Assembly (NCBI GenBank): GCA_035610835.1 | Contig: CM069448.1 | Span: 13,020,462 to 13,084,461, forward strand | Source of the DNA: Ophiura sarsii | Lineage: Eukaryota; Echinodermata; Ophiuroidea; Amphilepidida; Ophiuridae | Direction of reading: 5' to 3' | DNA length: 64,000 bases | In this document: one piece after another, positions 1-10,965 of the stretch | Layout of the letters: each line of letters starts with the position of its first letter | Numbering within the stretch: position 1 is the stretch's first letter | Program-made: the position numbers and the translations under genes | The notes under the pieces: model-generated | Told to the model about the DNA's origin: nothing | Seen by the model: the letters and a program-made list of their open reading frames with translations, nothing else | The model's database searches: none

Positions 1-522
1 TGTTTCGTCCTAAACAAATTTTGAGGCAAATCAGTTCTTCAGAACCTTCTTTTTGGAGAAAACCAGTTCTTAAGACCCTATTTTCTGTCAAAAATCCACT
101 CTGAAGCCCCCATTTTTAGGCCCTTGGATGGCACACCCCTACCCCAAGTAGACCCCCCACCGGGCCTACATACAAACACAGGTTGTTGAAAAACAACAAT
201 AACCCATGCCGATGATGCTCAGACCTTATTTGTACATGGTAGGAGTGAATGGTGATTATTACATGCCCAAGTGACTTCTTCGTATCATGTCTCTACAACA
301 AAGTGTGCACCCTCCAATACTTGCCAAGTTGCCAGTTGCCAAGCAGTTTTATTTGTGGGGTGTTTGTGTGGGAAAGGGAAAATAAAATAATAGTTAAAAA
401 GCAATATTTTTGTGATTCTTAAAAGCAAACTCTTGTGTTTATACAGTCACATATTTATTGAATTACATTTATGAGGTGAATTAGTGTTTTGTCTTTCAAA
501 AGAGTTTTATTATCATTTTAAA
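1..522. other. No gene seen
   Basis: AT-rich sequence with short frames only. No splice-bounded coding stretch, RNA gene or transposon end could be supported here. Confidence 0.5.
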
Positions 523-1077
523 TACAGGGTGTCCCAAAAGTTCAAAACCATTTCAAAGATTTGTATTTCTTTTTAAATAAGTCGCAGTACCAATTGGAAG
601 ATATATTTGGAAAAAGACAATTTGTAGAATCATTTCAGTACCAAACATGGCCCATTTTGAGGCCCCTCAATATAAAACACACGCTGAAAGGTTTGGCCAC
701 ATAACTCATAATACCATTAAAAAAAAATCACTTATTAAATGTTTTGCACAACTTTAATAATGTTCATAATAAGGATTATATCAATCTGAAATTAAAAAGA
801 ATCATTGTAGAGAACCTTTTTTCTCTTCCCTACCTCGTTCCCTTTGTCTAATCTTGACTATATACAACTCATTATACTATGCTTTTATATGAAGGTGCAG
901 TATTACAGTTCGGAAAACTTCCGTCTGTATTTTGGCAACACTGATAGCTGTGTAAGTTGGTACCTTAATAATTCTACAAGTCTTCTCTATCCAAATGTTT
1001 TTATTTTTATACTGCAAATGATTAAACCGGGGATATTAAGTTTTGAAAGGGTTTTAAAACTTTTGGGACACTCTGTA
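523..1077. mobile_element. TIR element, TACAGGGTGTCCCAAAAG ends
   Basis: The left end reads TACAGGGTGTCCCAAAAGTT and the right end carries the inverse, AACTTTTGGGACACTCTGTA. Both are bounded by TA, as expected for a Tc1/mariner-type insertion. The 555-bp interior has no transposase frame, so this is a non-autonomous (MITE-like) copy. The superfamily is inferred from the TA boundary and the type of end. Confidence 0.75.
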
Positions 1078-1128
1078 CTTTGATATATTTTCAACATTTC
1101 TTTTCATCTATATAATCCTGAGAGCTAT

Positions 1129-1442
1129 ACTCCCGTTCATAATCCCTTGGACATAATTCCATCAAATCATGCGTACGTGCGAGTTGCGTACGTATGTGCG
1201 TAGGTTCGCGTAGTAATGCGTATGTGCGTAAACCCGGAAGTGCGTACCAGTCCCTTTAAAAAAATAATCGCGCATCCTAATTGGTCAATCTCGAAATCGT
1301 CACACGCCGTGATCGCCGGCACGTGACCTTGTTCATGTTTATCGCGCCTGTCAAGCATTTTGACGCCGCGCCTCGAAAACAACAACAAAATACGCTCGCG
1401 TGAAATAACGCGAATTATGTCCAAGGGATTATGAAAGGGAGT
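1129..1442. mobile_element. TIR element with GC-rich interior
   Basis: Inverted ends of about 28 bp: CTCCCGTTCATAATCCCTTG at the left, and the inverse, with CAAGGGATTATGAAAGGGAG, at the right. The interior is rich in CpG and in ACGTACG-like motifs, unlike the AT-rich flanks, which marks it as inserted DNA. An open frame on the minus strand is an accident of the GC content. Confidence 0.7.
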
Positions 1443-1480
1443 ATAGTAGTATTCCATCATATCAATACAGTCCATAACAT

Positions 1481-1701
1481 TAACACTTTCCACGCGGCAG
1501 ACGACAGTTCCAAAATTTTACAAAATGCTTCAGAAATGTCGACATTATTGAATTTCAATACCATATTTGGAATAACCATGAGAAATGCATTAAAATAAGT
1601 ACAAACATGCCTAATCCTTGAGATAGACTTTGAAAGTTGGGAAAGGCTTCTGAAAAATCTATTTTGTAATGGTAAAACTAATAGCCACATGGAAAGTATT
1701 A
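1481..1701 (+). mobile_element. TTAA-flanked MITE, CACTTTCCAYG family, copy 1
   Basis: Begins TTAACACTTTCCACGCGGC and ends GCCACATGGAAAGTATTAA, so a TTAA target is present at each end, as in piggyBac-type insertion. The same body, with the motif CCATGAGAAATGCATTAAAA and a stretch around CCTTGAGATAGACTTT, recurs at 17312, 35838 and (inverted) 52216. No coding capacity. Confidence 0.8.
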
Positions 1702-2277
1702 AGATGCACTGCGCTGAACACGATGAAATGCCACTGACTCTCCATTTATGAGATTGAGGAGTTAGTTAATCAGTTGATGTACAGGGTTCTATTTAATAAA
1801 TCTTTAACCTTTCTTATTGGATCTGCACCTCAGTAGAATTGCTTAGCACCTATTACGAAATATTGATTATTTCACATGAACAATTGATGTGTAGTCATTA
1901 CATTCCAAATGTTATTGTTATCAATTGTATATAATATGTATGTAATTTTATGTGCAATGATTTAAATGTGCCTTGGGTAATAGCATGTTTTTCATATTCT
2001 ATTGAATAAAGATTCAAGCCTTACACATATCAGATATGAATTGTTTGTGTTTTAAGATAAACCTAACATGGCCTAATAAATGTACCTGGAATATCTCGGC
2101 AACCTTGTGCTGGTGGCCTCTTCATGCGCTTTCACAGTGTGCAATCATGGCAGATTTTATTTAGTTTTTAAATAGTTGTTTTGGGGAGCGTGAATGACAT
2201 GGTGGGCCTTGCTCATCCATGGCAAGACATGTAATCAAAGTTACTGAAATCATGAGGCGAAATTGATGATAAGGCTA
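1702..2277. other. No gene seen
   Basis: AT-rich spacer between two small transposons. No coding signature on either strand. Confidence 0.4.
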
Positions 2278-2527
2278 AGTAAAATAAATTACATGTTGCT
2301 CGTCCCCGCCCGCCTCCTTTTTGGCCGCCGCCTACTTTTTTTACTATTTACTATTAAAAAAAAGAAGGCAAAACTGAACTTGCTTTAAGTGGACTCAAAT
2401 GAAACAAATCATCTGTTTGTCATTAGATTGCATCAGTAACTTAAACAGGAAAATAGTAAATAGTAAAGCCCTGCCTTCTCCTTGTTTTCAACAAATTAGG
2501 ACAAGCAACATGTAATTTATTTTGCCT
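2278..2527. mobile_element. TIR element around AAATTACATGTTGCT
   Basis: The arm AAAATAAATTACATGTTGCT at 2281 is answered by AGCAACATGTAATTTATTTT ending at 2523. An inner pair, TTTACTATTTACTA and TAGTAAATAGTAAA, extends the symmetry. Non-coding and MITE-like; the superfamily is unclear because no target duplication can be read. Confidence 0.65.
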
Positions 2528-2574
2528 AATAATTAATCTTTCCCTCATAGTGGTCAAGAAATGAAAAAAATCAT

Positions 2575-2650
2575 TTAATTTGAATCCTGGACCTCCCAAA
2601 CTCCAGACGAATGCTCTACCAACTGAGCTAAACTATGACAAATCGAAGCA
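2575..2650 (-). repeat. tRNA-derived sequence
   Basis: On the minus strand there is a good A box, TAGCTCAGTTGGTAGAGCA. About 35 bases later comes a B-box-like GTCCAGGATTCAAAT. The acceptor stem does not pair, so this looks like the promoter head of a tRNA-derived SINE or a tRNA pseudogene, not a working tRNA. Confidence 0.6.
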
Positions 2651-2819
2651 TGAGAAATGCATCTACAAGGTTTGGATTCAAATTTCCTTATTTCTCCTGC
2701 TTCTCTAGCACAAGCATGATGGAGAAATAATATTAATTCTATCAAAGTTACTTAGTTCACATGGTGGAAGTGATGATAATAATTAATCTTTCGCTTGTGG
2801 TTATTCGAGAAATAAAAAA

Positions 2820-2965
2820 ATCATTTCATCGACTGGAATTTGAACCAGGGTCCTTCTAAACTCCATGTCATTTCCTCAACCGGAATTTGAACCTGGGACA
2901 TCCCAAACTCCCTGTCATTTCCTCGACCCAAATTTGAACCCAGGACCTCTCAAATTCCTTGTCCA
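2820..2965 (-). repeat. Tandem copies of a tRNA-like 3' part
   Basis: About 2.5 diverged copies of a roughly 56-bp unit built around TTTGAACCNGGGNC (the complement of a B box), CAAACTCC and TGTCATTTCCTCGAC. The unit resembles the 3' half of the tRNA-like sequence just upstream. It looks like local amplification of a SINE fragment. Confidence 0.55.
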
Positions 2966-3546
2966 ATAATTGCTCAAACATAGTCCATCAGAATTTCCTT
3001 TCTTGTATGAAATGTACCTGCAATTGTTTAAACATGTTCTCATAATGGTTTGTCTTATCATGAATCAAATGTGTCTCATGATTGAATATGTCCTTGTCCT
3101 TCTATGGTTGAATTATCCATATAATTTAAACATTGTACCTGACTTTTTCAAGTTGAGATGCAATTGCTTTTTAGTGTGTGCAATTTGTATTCGGCAGCAA
3201 ACTTAAACTAGAAATAATATGTATCAGGATATGGCACCAGACTTTGCAAGTTCTCTGGTAATAAACATGTCCTTTAGACCTGGGGTACATTCATTGTTGT
3301 AACAAAGCAACACTCGACCTCTCTTGTCAGATCCTGCCATTTTTGAAAACTCCAGATTTTAACGCAAACATGAAGAACACAATTGGTTGAACAAATCATG
3401 GACTTACCAAACCAACCACGCGCATGGATATTGACTCCTCGTGCACAGGGCTTAAAAAATGTCTGATTTTGTAGTGCTAATTGTGATGCAATATGGTTAA
3501 TGTTGATAGCTACTCCTAGAGTAGGCTCAAACTTGTAATGCCATTG
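2966..3546. other. No gene seen
   Basis: Single-copy-looking AT-rich sequence. The one longer frame has no splice or motif support. Confidence 0.4.
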
Positions 3547-3940
3547 GGCCTAAAAAAAAAAAAGTTTGATTGGCGTAACATGACCAAAACAAATAGGGTA
3601 GGTCGGTCGGGATTTTTTTTTTTTTTAATTTTTTTTTTTCTTCTTCAAATCACCTACTTTTGAACACTTAAAAGAACAGCAGTACACAAATCATAGCTCT
3701 AGCGTATTTAATTGCCGGGCAAAAATGTATCGTTGTGTTCAACAATATATCATTTCGATGGGGACTTAAAATAGCCGAAATTGAAAGCAAACAGTCAAAA
3801 ACTTAAATACTTTGTTCAATTTTTATAAATATATATATTTTTTTTTTTTTCCCCCTCAAAATAATAAAAAATATTCAGGGTCGGCGATGTATTTAGGGTC
3901 GGTCGGGTTACGCCAATCAAACCTTCTTTTATTTTAGGCC
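3547..3940. mobile_element. PIF/Harbinger-like MITE, copy 1
   Basis: Ends are GGCCTAAAA followed by an A run and GTTTGATTGGCGTAAC, and the inverse, GTTACGCCAATCAAAC with TTTTAGGCC. A TTG lies on both sides, fitting a 3-bp target duplication. The interior has homopolymeric T runs and the motif AGGGTCGGTCGGG. A related copy at 50833 is flanked by TTA. Confidence 0.7.
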
Positions 3941-3944
3941 TTGT

Positions 3945-4665
3945 TCAAACATATGTGACCAGTCACATAAAAGAGGGCTTTTGTCAGCTATATGCATAGT
4001 AAGATATTGAGGAAGTAAAGCATGAAAAACATGAAATGAAAAGAAATTTCCAACTTATATATTTCACATAATATCTGAATGCATTGACCACATGTATCAA
4101 GTGAGTTTTCATTTTAAAAGCTTACAAAAATACATTTTTGCTCGAAGGCAAATCTTAATTTTCATTTTGAACAACAAAAGCTCCCTTTGGACATGACTGG
4201 TTACATATTTTTGTAAAATAGATGGCAATGTAAAATTATGGCATTTTGTTCTGAGACATTTTCTAGCACATACAAAGAAACTTTTTACAAATCGAGGTTC
4301 CAAATAAAGAGTCAATTTATTCTACATTGACAAGAATTTTTAAAAATCAGCACAAAATAAAGTATATTTTTCTGATAAGGCCTTTTAAATATTACCCATT
4401 ATCATATCTACCCATATATCCTATCATTTTAATACATCCGGCAAAAACTGCTCATATACTTTTTTTACAAGTTTGAATACAAAAATCTGAGTTTGTACAT
4501 ATTATCAATATGCAGTAATTGAAATACCCACATGACTGTCGACTCTACTCAGGGTTGACGATCATGTGTGTCACAGCTCTATTCATAATATTGTTCTGCT
4601 GATCATAATAGTAGTATTGCTTTATTCCATAATGCTTAGGAGGGATAAAAATCATGGTTTGACGA
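3945..4665. other. No gene seen
   Basis: AT-rich DNA with a TGTGACCAGTCACA palindrome at its start (3954) and a related motif near 14380. No coding evidence. Confidence 0.4.
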
Positions 4666-4670
4666 GTTCA

Positions 4671-4745
4671 CCCCTCGCTGGTCTAGTGGTTGAGAGACAT
4701 GCTTTGAAATCCAGAGGTCCATGGTTCGATTCCCACTAGGACCAC
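4671..4745 (+). repeat. tRNA-Gln-like SINE head
   Basis: Contains the A box TGGTCTAGTGGTTGAGAG, an anticodon-arm-like GCTTTGAAATCCAG (loop with TTG, Gln-like) and the B box GGTTCGATTCC. The first seven and last seven bases do not pair, so a functional tRNA is unlikely. The SINE body probably runs on to about 4890. Confidence 0.6.
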
Positions 4746-4899
4746 TTATCAACTGATTTATTTCCTTTGTAAAAGATAGGGTTAGAAAAATATTCAAAGT
4801 CCACAAAGTGTGTAGTTCCTACCTAGACGACCCCGGGTAGACAGGGATGTGGATATTTTCATTGCTGCATATAAATATATTGCCTGAAATTTACAAATT

Positions 4900-5743
4900 T
4901 GAAAGGGTGTTTATCTAAATCCAATATTGTGTTTAATTTTCTCAACCTAGAAGTCAAAAAGAACTTTCATAGTTTTATCAAGAAAAGACATAGGATTTGT
5001 AAAAAAAATGATATCCAAATGAAATATGTCCAATGTATCTTTGAGAATTATGAATTTCTTGACAATTGTGGCTCAAAATGTTTTGTATTTGTTTCAAATA
5101 AAAGAGCTGATGCTGCATGATGAAATAGCTCCAAAAAAAAGAAGAAAAAATAGAAAGAAAAAGAGTGGGTATGCCAGTTGGAAACAAGTAAATAAGTAGT
5201 AATAATGTTTATAAGATATATTTTATTTCTTTATAAAAGTATTCATTGACAATAGTATTGCCTATAAAATGTTAGTTGACTGAAAGAGCGCTAGAAATAG
5301 TTGTAATAAAAAAGGACCTTCTACAATATTGTACAGCAAGCTGTCTGTGCAAGAAGGCCTTATCTGAAATAACTGTCACGGGGAACCTCTAGTTGATACT
5401 AATCAGCATGATTTATTAACTTTTAATTGACAACCAAGCATACAACTTATAATGGCAGATATTTCAGATAGGTCCTTTTAGCACCATCTTCTCAATGCAT
5501 AAATACAATATATTCTGTCTATGAAAAATAGCGAAATCTTTAAGGGGAAAAGCAAAGTAAAGCTAAAAATGTGAATAATAATGGCTAAATATATACAATC
5601 CCCAAGACAAAAATATGCAGAATTAAATATACAAAAAAAGCACCACATAAATTAATATATATCTGTTTTATGCTACATTAATTGTTTAAATGCCAACATC
5701 TGGGTTGGTCGGTTGATTTAAAAAACATACCCAGAATTACATT
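4900..5743. other. No gene seen
   Basis: AT-rich, with short frames on both strands that look accidental: no splice sites, and codon composition follows base composition. Confidence 0.4.
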
Positions 5744-6126
5744 TTAAAGGCATATTATGTGATCTTTTCCAGGGGGCGCCCTCAATGCTTGATTTTTTTT
5801 AGAAAGTAGATTTTCTTGCAGATTTACATTTCTGATCATAAATCATGATTATATTCTGAGTTACCGAGCGATACGATTTCTAATTACTTCAAAATCATGG
5901 TTTTTAGAGTGATAACATAGTGAAAATAGATTGTTCACTAGCGAACAATCTATTTTCAGCCCTTAAAAACCATGATTCTGAAGTAATTAGGAATCTTATT
6001 GCTCTGTAACTCAGAATATATTTATGATTTATGATCAGAAATGTAAATCTGCAAGAAAATCTACTTTCAAAACAAAATCATGGGTAGAGGGAGCCCCCTG
6101 GAAAAGATCACATAATATGCCTTTAA
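5744..6126. mobile_element. TTAA-flanked palindromic MITE, GGCATATTATGTGATC family, copy 1
   Basis: Starts TTAAAGGCATATTATGTGAT and ends with the inverse, ATAATATGCCTTTAA. The element is nearly one long palindrome centred near 5943 (TTGTTCACTAGCGAACAA), so it could fold into a hairpin of about 380 nt. Related copies lie at 45907 and 63485. Confidence 0.85.
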
Positions 6127-6519
6127 GGGAAACGAACAGATACTACACAAGAACACCGATTTAACATGAGTAATTGATGATTTTATGTGTTTATGTCACA
6201 GTTGAACATAAACAGAACATATTTTGCTATTAATTAACCAAAACATGATATTACAAAAAAGGGAACCTAGATTTCTAGATTTCGGATCAACTTTTTTTTT
6301 CTTCAGCCTAATGAGCGTGTTGGTGGTACATGACACACCATTGATACAATCGAGCCAATCGGATACAGGCATTGGTTGGGTCAAAGTTGTGTCGGTCTAC
6401 TATTTACTCAATGGCGTCCCCACTAACGTGTTTACGCTTAGTACTCGCTGGTAAAGAATAAATGCTGAATGTCTTTGCCGCTAGCAACTAGTACACCACA
6501 AGGGTGATACAAATCTATA
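6127..6519. other. No gene seen
   Basis: Spacer between two transposons. Overlapping frames on both strands have no support. Confidence 0.35.
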
Positions 6520-7083
6520 TACAGTCCTCAAAATAAGTAACTGACCAGGTAATAAATATACTCTTAACTCCAAAACTATAGCTCCTACATAAAAATATTA
6601 AATAATAAAGTTGTAAAGAAATTTCTCTTCTTTAAGTTGATATCGTTGAGATCGGTTAATAATTAAGAATGCGACATTGAAAAGGATCAAACAAAGTGCA
6701 GTTTACATTTTAACACTTGGGATTTGAACACGCGGGACAGTGTGACAGGTATGTGTATGGGTTGCATTGATCAATTGATTCATCCCCAATCCCCGTGTTA
6801 CTATCGACCAGTGAGTTGTTGATACAAGTTAATCAATAATCTGCCTGTTACTCGTCCTATGCTGCGTGTAGACGAACGAAATGTTAAAATGAAAAACGGA
6901 CTTTGTTTTGGTTAAGGGCACATAACTGAGTTAATATTCATTCAATCTTCACGAGTAATATCTCAAATTAAAGACAAGAAATTTCCTTACAACTTTATTG
7001 TCTAATATTTTTACGTAGGAGTTATAGTTTTGGAGTTGAGAGCATATTTATTACCTGGTCAGTTACTTATTTTGAGGACTGTA
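6520..7083. mobile_element. TIR element with about 85-bp inverted ends
   Basis: The left arm begins TACAGTCCTCAAAATAAGTA, and the right arm ends with TACTTATTTTGAGGACTGTA as its near-inverse (one base differs). The pairing continues for roughly 85 bp through ACCAGGTAATAAATAT and CTCCAAAACTATA. TA bounds both ends. There is no transposase frame in the 564 bp. Confidence 0.85.
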
Positions 7084-7328
7084 GTTGATCCTTTCATGAT
7101 TACAGGACAAATCTGATGACTTACCATTTTGATTGCAATGTGCCTAGTATTAATACATAAAAATTATAAACATACAATGTCACACAGAAGCAAAACAAAT
7201 TGCCATGATGTATATAATAGTAAAACAAGCCTAATGCGTAGGCCTACTTGTCATTGAAATAAGTTCAAACTGTTGCATAGAATCTAATTGGTAATGGATG
7301 AATTTCAAATGGAATAACCTGCACGAGT

Positions 7329-7412
7329 GATTCCATTTGAAATCTACACTCCCTGTGGAAGATTTTGAAAATCACATCTTCCATAGGGGGTATGGATTTC
7401 AAATGGAATAGC
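7329..7412. repeat. Short hairpin repeat
   Basis: GATTCCATTTGAAATC pairs with GATTTCAAATGGAATA, and inner CCTGTGGAAGAT with ATCTTCCATAGG. An extra copy of the outer arm lies just upstream at 7308. Probably a small fold-back element. Confidence 0.6.
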
Positions 7413-7860
7413 CCATTGTCAGTGCTGTAGGAAGACGAGCTGATTTTGTTGGCGCATTCATCAAGTAAGAAAGTAACAAAATGTCACACAAAATGGACCA
7501 AATTGCCACCACAGAGACAAGTCTGATAATAGTAATATGTAGGTCTACTCATAAAATGATTTGTATATGATTAAGAACAAAATGTCACACAAAATCAAAC
7601 CAAATAGCCATACCATATAGGGCAACTAGAATTGCTGTCATTGATGTTTGGGTTTTGTTGACGATACATCAGTAAAACTCTTGTTGACTAAACCTAGATT
7701 ATTTAAAACCTTTAAGAAAATGTGAAGCAAACATTAAAGATGAATGCTAACCCTGGATATTCCCCATACCATGGTAGTTCAGTAATTGCATTTACTACGT
7801 GCAATCACCTATAATCAAAACAAATTTTAACTGAACTGATAGTCTATTTATCCATCACAA
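7413..7860. other. No gene seen
   Basis: AT-rich DNA with repeated AAAATGTCACACAAAATNNACCAAAT motifs at about 7480 and 7570, suggesting a diverged local duplication. Otherwise empty. Confidence 0.35.
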
Positions 7861-8005
7861 GACAGTGACGTAACTGAGTATTCTACTAATTGCAGCACAT
7901 AAACGTGTGTGGCTACTCCAAGCACAGGCTTATACACACGAGCGTAGAAAGACAGAATATACATGCACGTGCGTAATGCTGTGCCTGTAAAGTTACGTCA
8001 CTGTC
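7861..8005. mobile_element. Small MITE, GACAGTGACGTAAC ends, copy 1
   Basis: Inverted ends GACAGTGACGTAACT and AGTTACGTCACTGTC enclose an interior rich in ACGCG and GCGTAGAAAGA. Related sequence recurs at 11952 (complete) and 48062 (one end only). Confidence 0.75.
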
Positions 8006-8242
8006 CAGAGGAAGATAAATAGAGGTGCATAAGCGCATGTGACTGTGTGCCAGTGCACCATGCTGAACGACGCCCTGCTTTGTCGCACACAGACATTAGG
8101 CGCGTCAAGGCGCACACAGCAGCTTGGGATGGCTGGCAATTTGCAATATTTGTCTTTTTTTCAGTAATCAAAATATCTAAAAACATTATTGTTTATATAT
8201 TTATAATAACTGCGTTGGTATGATAAATGTGTTGTTATATAC

Positions 8243-8809
8243 TACAGGGCGAGTCAAAAAACTGCAATAGTGAAAAGAAGCCATTTTGTTTTCAAAAGCA
8301 AGTTGAACTTTGAACCTTTTTAAACGTTGCAAGAATGATATATTTGTTCCTAACTTTGTGTGAAAAAATGAAGTTGATCGCATTTTCCATTTGTCTTTGG
8401 TGACCCTTTTTGCTGCACAACCCAATTTACGTGTTGTCCATGAGCACAGTGAGTTTCAATTGATATTGCATTTTCAAATTTTAAAAATTTCTTTTTGTAT
8501 TCAAAGTTAGATTATTATAGGCAATTCATAGCTTGGGTAAGGTAAATCGATTATGTTAACTCCATGTAAACAAGAAAGGATGCATTAAATTCAAATTACA
8601 TCACAAATTTACTCAAGTTTAGTGAAATGGGTGCACAGGTAAAAAAAGGTTCACGAAGGCAAATGGTAAATGATATTGGCTTCATTTTTTTCACACATAG
8701 AAACAAATAAGGCATTCTTTTATAACGTTTAACATTTTTCAAACTTCAACTTGGTTTTGAAAACAAGATGTCTTCTTTCCACTATTGCAGTTCTTTGACT
8801 CACCCTGTA
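8243..8809. mobile_element. TIR element, TACAGGGYGAGTCAAAAA ends, copy 1
   Basis: The left end is TACAGGGCGAGTCAAAAA, followed by CTGCAATAGTG and AAGCCATTTTGTTTTC. The right end has the inverse, with CTATTGCAG, TTTGACTCACCCTGTA. It is TA-bounded (mariner-type), 567 bp, with no transposase. A 662-bp relative sits at 25035. Confidence 0.85.
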
Positions 8810-8977
8810 GGTTCAGCATTGGTATGTTACAGGAATTTGTTGTGCACGTGTCATACTGGGTTCAGCCTTCGACTTCACCCAGTATAATACTTCACACATA
8901 TAATAATTTCCTGTTCCATACCTCCACTTCACTTTAATAACTAATATTGTTTCATGAGAAGGCTTTAATTCATTACT

Positions 8978-9182
8978 GTAAAACAACTTAATTTCTCGGC
9001 AATCAAAGTTAGCGAATTGGCATTTTTTAGTCAACCTTTTGCGGCAAGTTAATTTCACTAATTTGTATCATCTTCCTATATATAACGATAAATAATATAA
9101 TTGGCGACAATTTAATTTTGCGAATTGGATCTTCAAGCTAAATTAGTGAAATTGAATTTCTGGCGAAATTAAGTTGTTTTAC
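8978..9182. mobile_element. Small TIR element, GTAAAACAACTTAATTTC ends
   Basis: GTAAAACAACTTAATTTCTC at the left pairs with GAAATTAAGTTGTTTTAC at the right. The inner CACTAATTTG/CTAAATTAGTG pairing continues the symmetry. Non-coding. Confidence 0.65.
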
Positions 9183-9531
9183 CTTTCCTCCATAACAAGT
9201 AAAGGTTTTTAACAATGTATGCCTGTCTGACACCCATCAGGTAAAAGCAACAATGGTAGAGTAAAAGTAAAGTACAGCAAATATTGAAAATAACACTTGA
9301 GAGGCTATAATTTATGTGCACATACTTGTCCACCATTCATATGTCTGTGTAGTCAGTCTTTGTAAACAAAAGTTCAACAGCGGATAAGCTAACTTTCTTT
9401 TGTTTTCCTATCTGTACTTTTCTTCATAATTGTTCTGATTTGAAGAAATATCTCATAACTTCATTATAGTCAGTTTGTCTTATCATATATTCAATAATAT
9501 ATTCATCGTACAATCAATGATCATATCGTCA

Positions 9532-9781
9532 CTGTTCTGTCAAAACCTCGTATCTCCATCTGGCCCTTCAGCATGTATAAAGTATATCTTCTTATGTATA
9601 ACCTTTGGGCAGTCTTCTCTAAACATGTTCAAGTGCCAAAAACACATCTATCAAAACTTTGTAAGTGCTCTTGCCCATGAACATGTATCAAAAAGCAACA
9701 CTTCCTATGCATAACCGTTAGGCAGTTTTACTTTATACATGCTGAGGGGCCTAAAAACCATGAGAGGTTTTGACAAAACAG
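9532..9781. mobile_element. MITE, CTGTTCTGTCAAAACC family, copy 1
   Basis: The left end is CTGTTCTGTCAAAACCTCGT, continuing with GGCCCTTCAGCATGTATAAA. The right end is the diverged inverse, ending in TTTTGACAAAACAG. Copies also occur at 24694 and 57405. This copy keeps the uninterrupted site that a CCCGGG element invaded in the 57405 copy. Confidence 0.7.
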
Positions 9782-9869
9782 CAACAATGTATTCATATTT
9801 TTAGATCATATATTGATCTCTGATCATAAAATAATCCAGTCATTATGAAATATCCAGTCATAGCTGCAG

Positions 9870-10134
9870 CTACAGCGCCAGTGTGTAGTTAAATTTGAAT
9901 GCCTTTGGTGCGGGAATATCATAGTCTCTTGTAACCTCAAGTTGAAGCTCTACTACACCGTTGCGTGATCGGAACTCAAAGATGTTTTCTCGATGTCTGA
10001 CGGGGCTGTTTGTCATGTGATGTTGGTTTGTGTTTGATTTGATAGGTTGTCTGCCATCCACGACCAATTCTTTACGGATGCCCCCGCGGACCTCCCAGAT
10101 CTTTACTCCTTGGTGTTGTGGATCTACGAAACAG
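9870..10134 (-). CDS. Terminal exon of a meteorin-like (CUB-like) protein gene
   Basis: Seen: an acceptor (polypyrimidine-poor CAATTCCAG) followed by 87 sense codons and a TAG stop. The frame opens with a Cys (CFVDP), then GVKIWEV, KELVVDG, GVVELQLEV, and ends FKFNYTLAL. Known family pattern: the order and spacing match the second half of the CUB-like domain of vertebrate METRNL (Cys-Ile, GANIYLE, LLVPDG, LFVEATPQQDI, GFQYELV). Inferred: this is the last coding exon, joined in phase 2 to the exon at 10500. Odd points: the stop comes where METRN continues into its C-terminal NTR-like half, and the second Cys of the expected pair is absent. A truncated or non-secreted relative is therefore possible. 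A donor (GCGCT/GTAGCT) just before the stop would be an alternative end but is weak. The 9532 MITE lies just downstream. Confidence 0.6.
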
Positions 10135-10365
10135 CTGGAATTGGTAAATACAGAAAACATTCGGTGAAGAAAAAGGGTAACATGACTGTATATTCTGCTG
10201 TAAAGCATAAGATATTTAAAGGGGCTTTGAGAGATACGTATTGGAGTGCGCCCTCAATTTGTCTAAAAATCAGGTTTTTTTGCACCTACGTAATACTAAG
10301 AAAAATTGTTATCTTGTGACACTTATATGACCGTCATAATGTCATGATTCCCCTTGTCAAATGAC

Positions 10366-10469
10366 AGTGCCAATCTCAACCTAGAATGACTGAATATTCA
10401 ACCTACAATGACTGAATATTGGTGGGGCAATCGCCCCCTTGCCCCCTCCCCCCTCTGGCTATGCCACTG
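10366..10469. mobile_element. hAT-type fragment, CAGTG...CACTG
   Basis: Begins CAGTGCCAATCTCAACC and ends CTGGCTATGCCACTG, with a C-rich stretch before the right end. A relative with the same two ends lies at 13020. The terminal CAGTGGCRTAGCC motif is common to many hAT elements. No target duplication is legible. Confidence 0.5.
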
Positions 10470-10499
10470 TATCCACAATATACAATGGAATATACATAC

Positions 10500-10619
10500 C
10501 TGAAGTCTTCACCAGATCTTCCATATCTGAATTTGACCTCTATTGAGCCTCTTGGATTGGTCCACAACAGATAACCTCTATCTGCAGTCAGTTCAACTGT
10601 GTCAATATCTTTCAGACCA
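10500..10619 (-). CDS. Internal exon of the meteorin-like gene
   Basis: Seen: a 120-nt exon with acceptor TTCTACTTTGCAG and donor GTATGT. It is open only in the frame that starts in phase 2 and ends in phase 2. Residues read GLKDIDTVELTADRG, then LLWTNPRGSIEVKFR, then SGEDF. Known: in METRNL the matching stretch begins SGL and contains VEQVYLRC and VEWMYPTGALIVNLRPN. The W-x-x-P-x-G-x-x-x-V pattern and spacing agree, but the Cys of YLRC is replaced. Joining to 10134 makes an AG|C (Ser) codon just before the conserved Cys, as expected. The upstream partner exon should end in two bases; 22579-22925 fits in phase, but vertebrate METRNL has Cys-x-Trp-x-Gly-Ser here and that exon does not. Confidence 0.6.
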
Positions 10620-10741
10620 CTGCAAAGTAGAAACAAAGAACAAATACAAGTTGCCTAGTTAATGGGTCATACTCAGACTTTTAGAAACATTGTCCTCATT
10701 TTGAGAACAAATGAATTGAAAGCAAATGTTTTACATAAATA

Positions 10742-10812
10742 TTTGATGATACTGAGATTTGAACCAGGATCTTTCGGTTCCAAAAGCGAATGACATACAA
10801 CTAGACCAGCTA
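10742..10812 (-). repeat. tRNA-derived sequence
   Basis: On the minus strand: the A-box-like TAGCTGGTCTAGTTG, an anticodon-arm-like TTCGCTTTTGGAACCG and the B box GGTTCAAATCTC. Stem pairing is incomplete. Probably a SINE head or tRNA pseudogene within the gene's intron. Confidence 0.55.
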
Positions 10813-10965
10813 TACTGTTCGTGCGGAGGTAGCGATTTTAATCCTACAAAGAGTTAGGGTAGTCCATAGTCTATGTGTATTATAGTATAAACAGGCATGT
10901 GCACACAACATCTATCCCATGCTGTAATAACTAATATACCCCAGGTATATAATAGTTTCTGAAAG

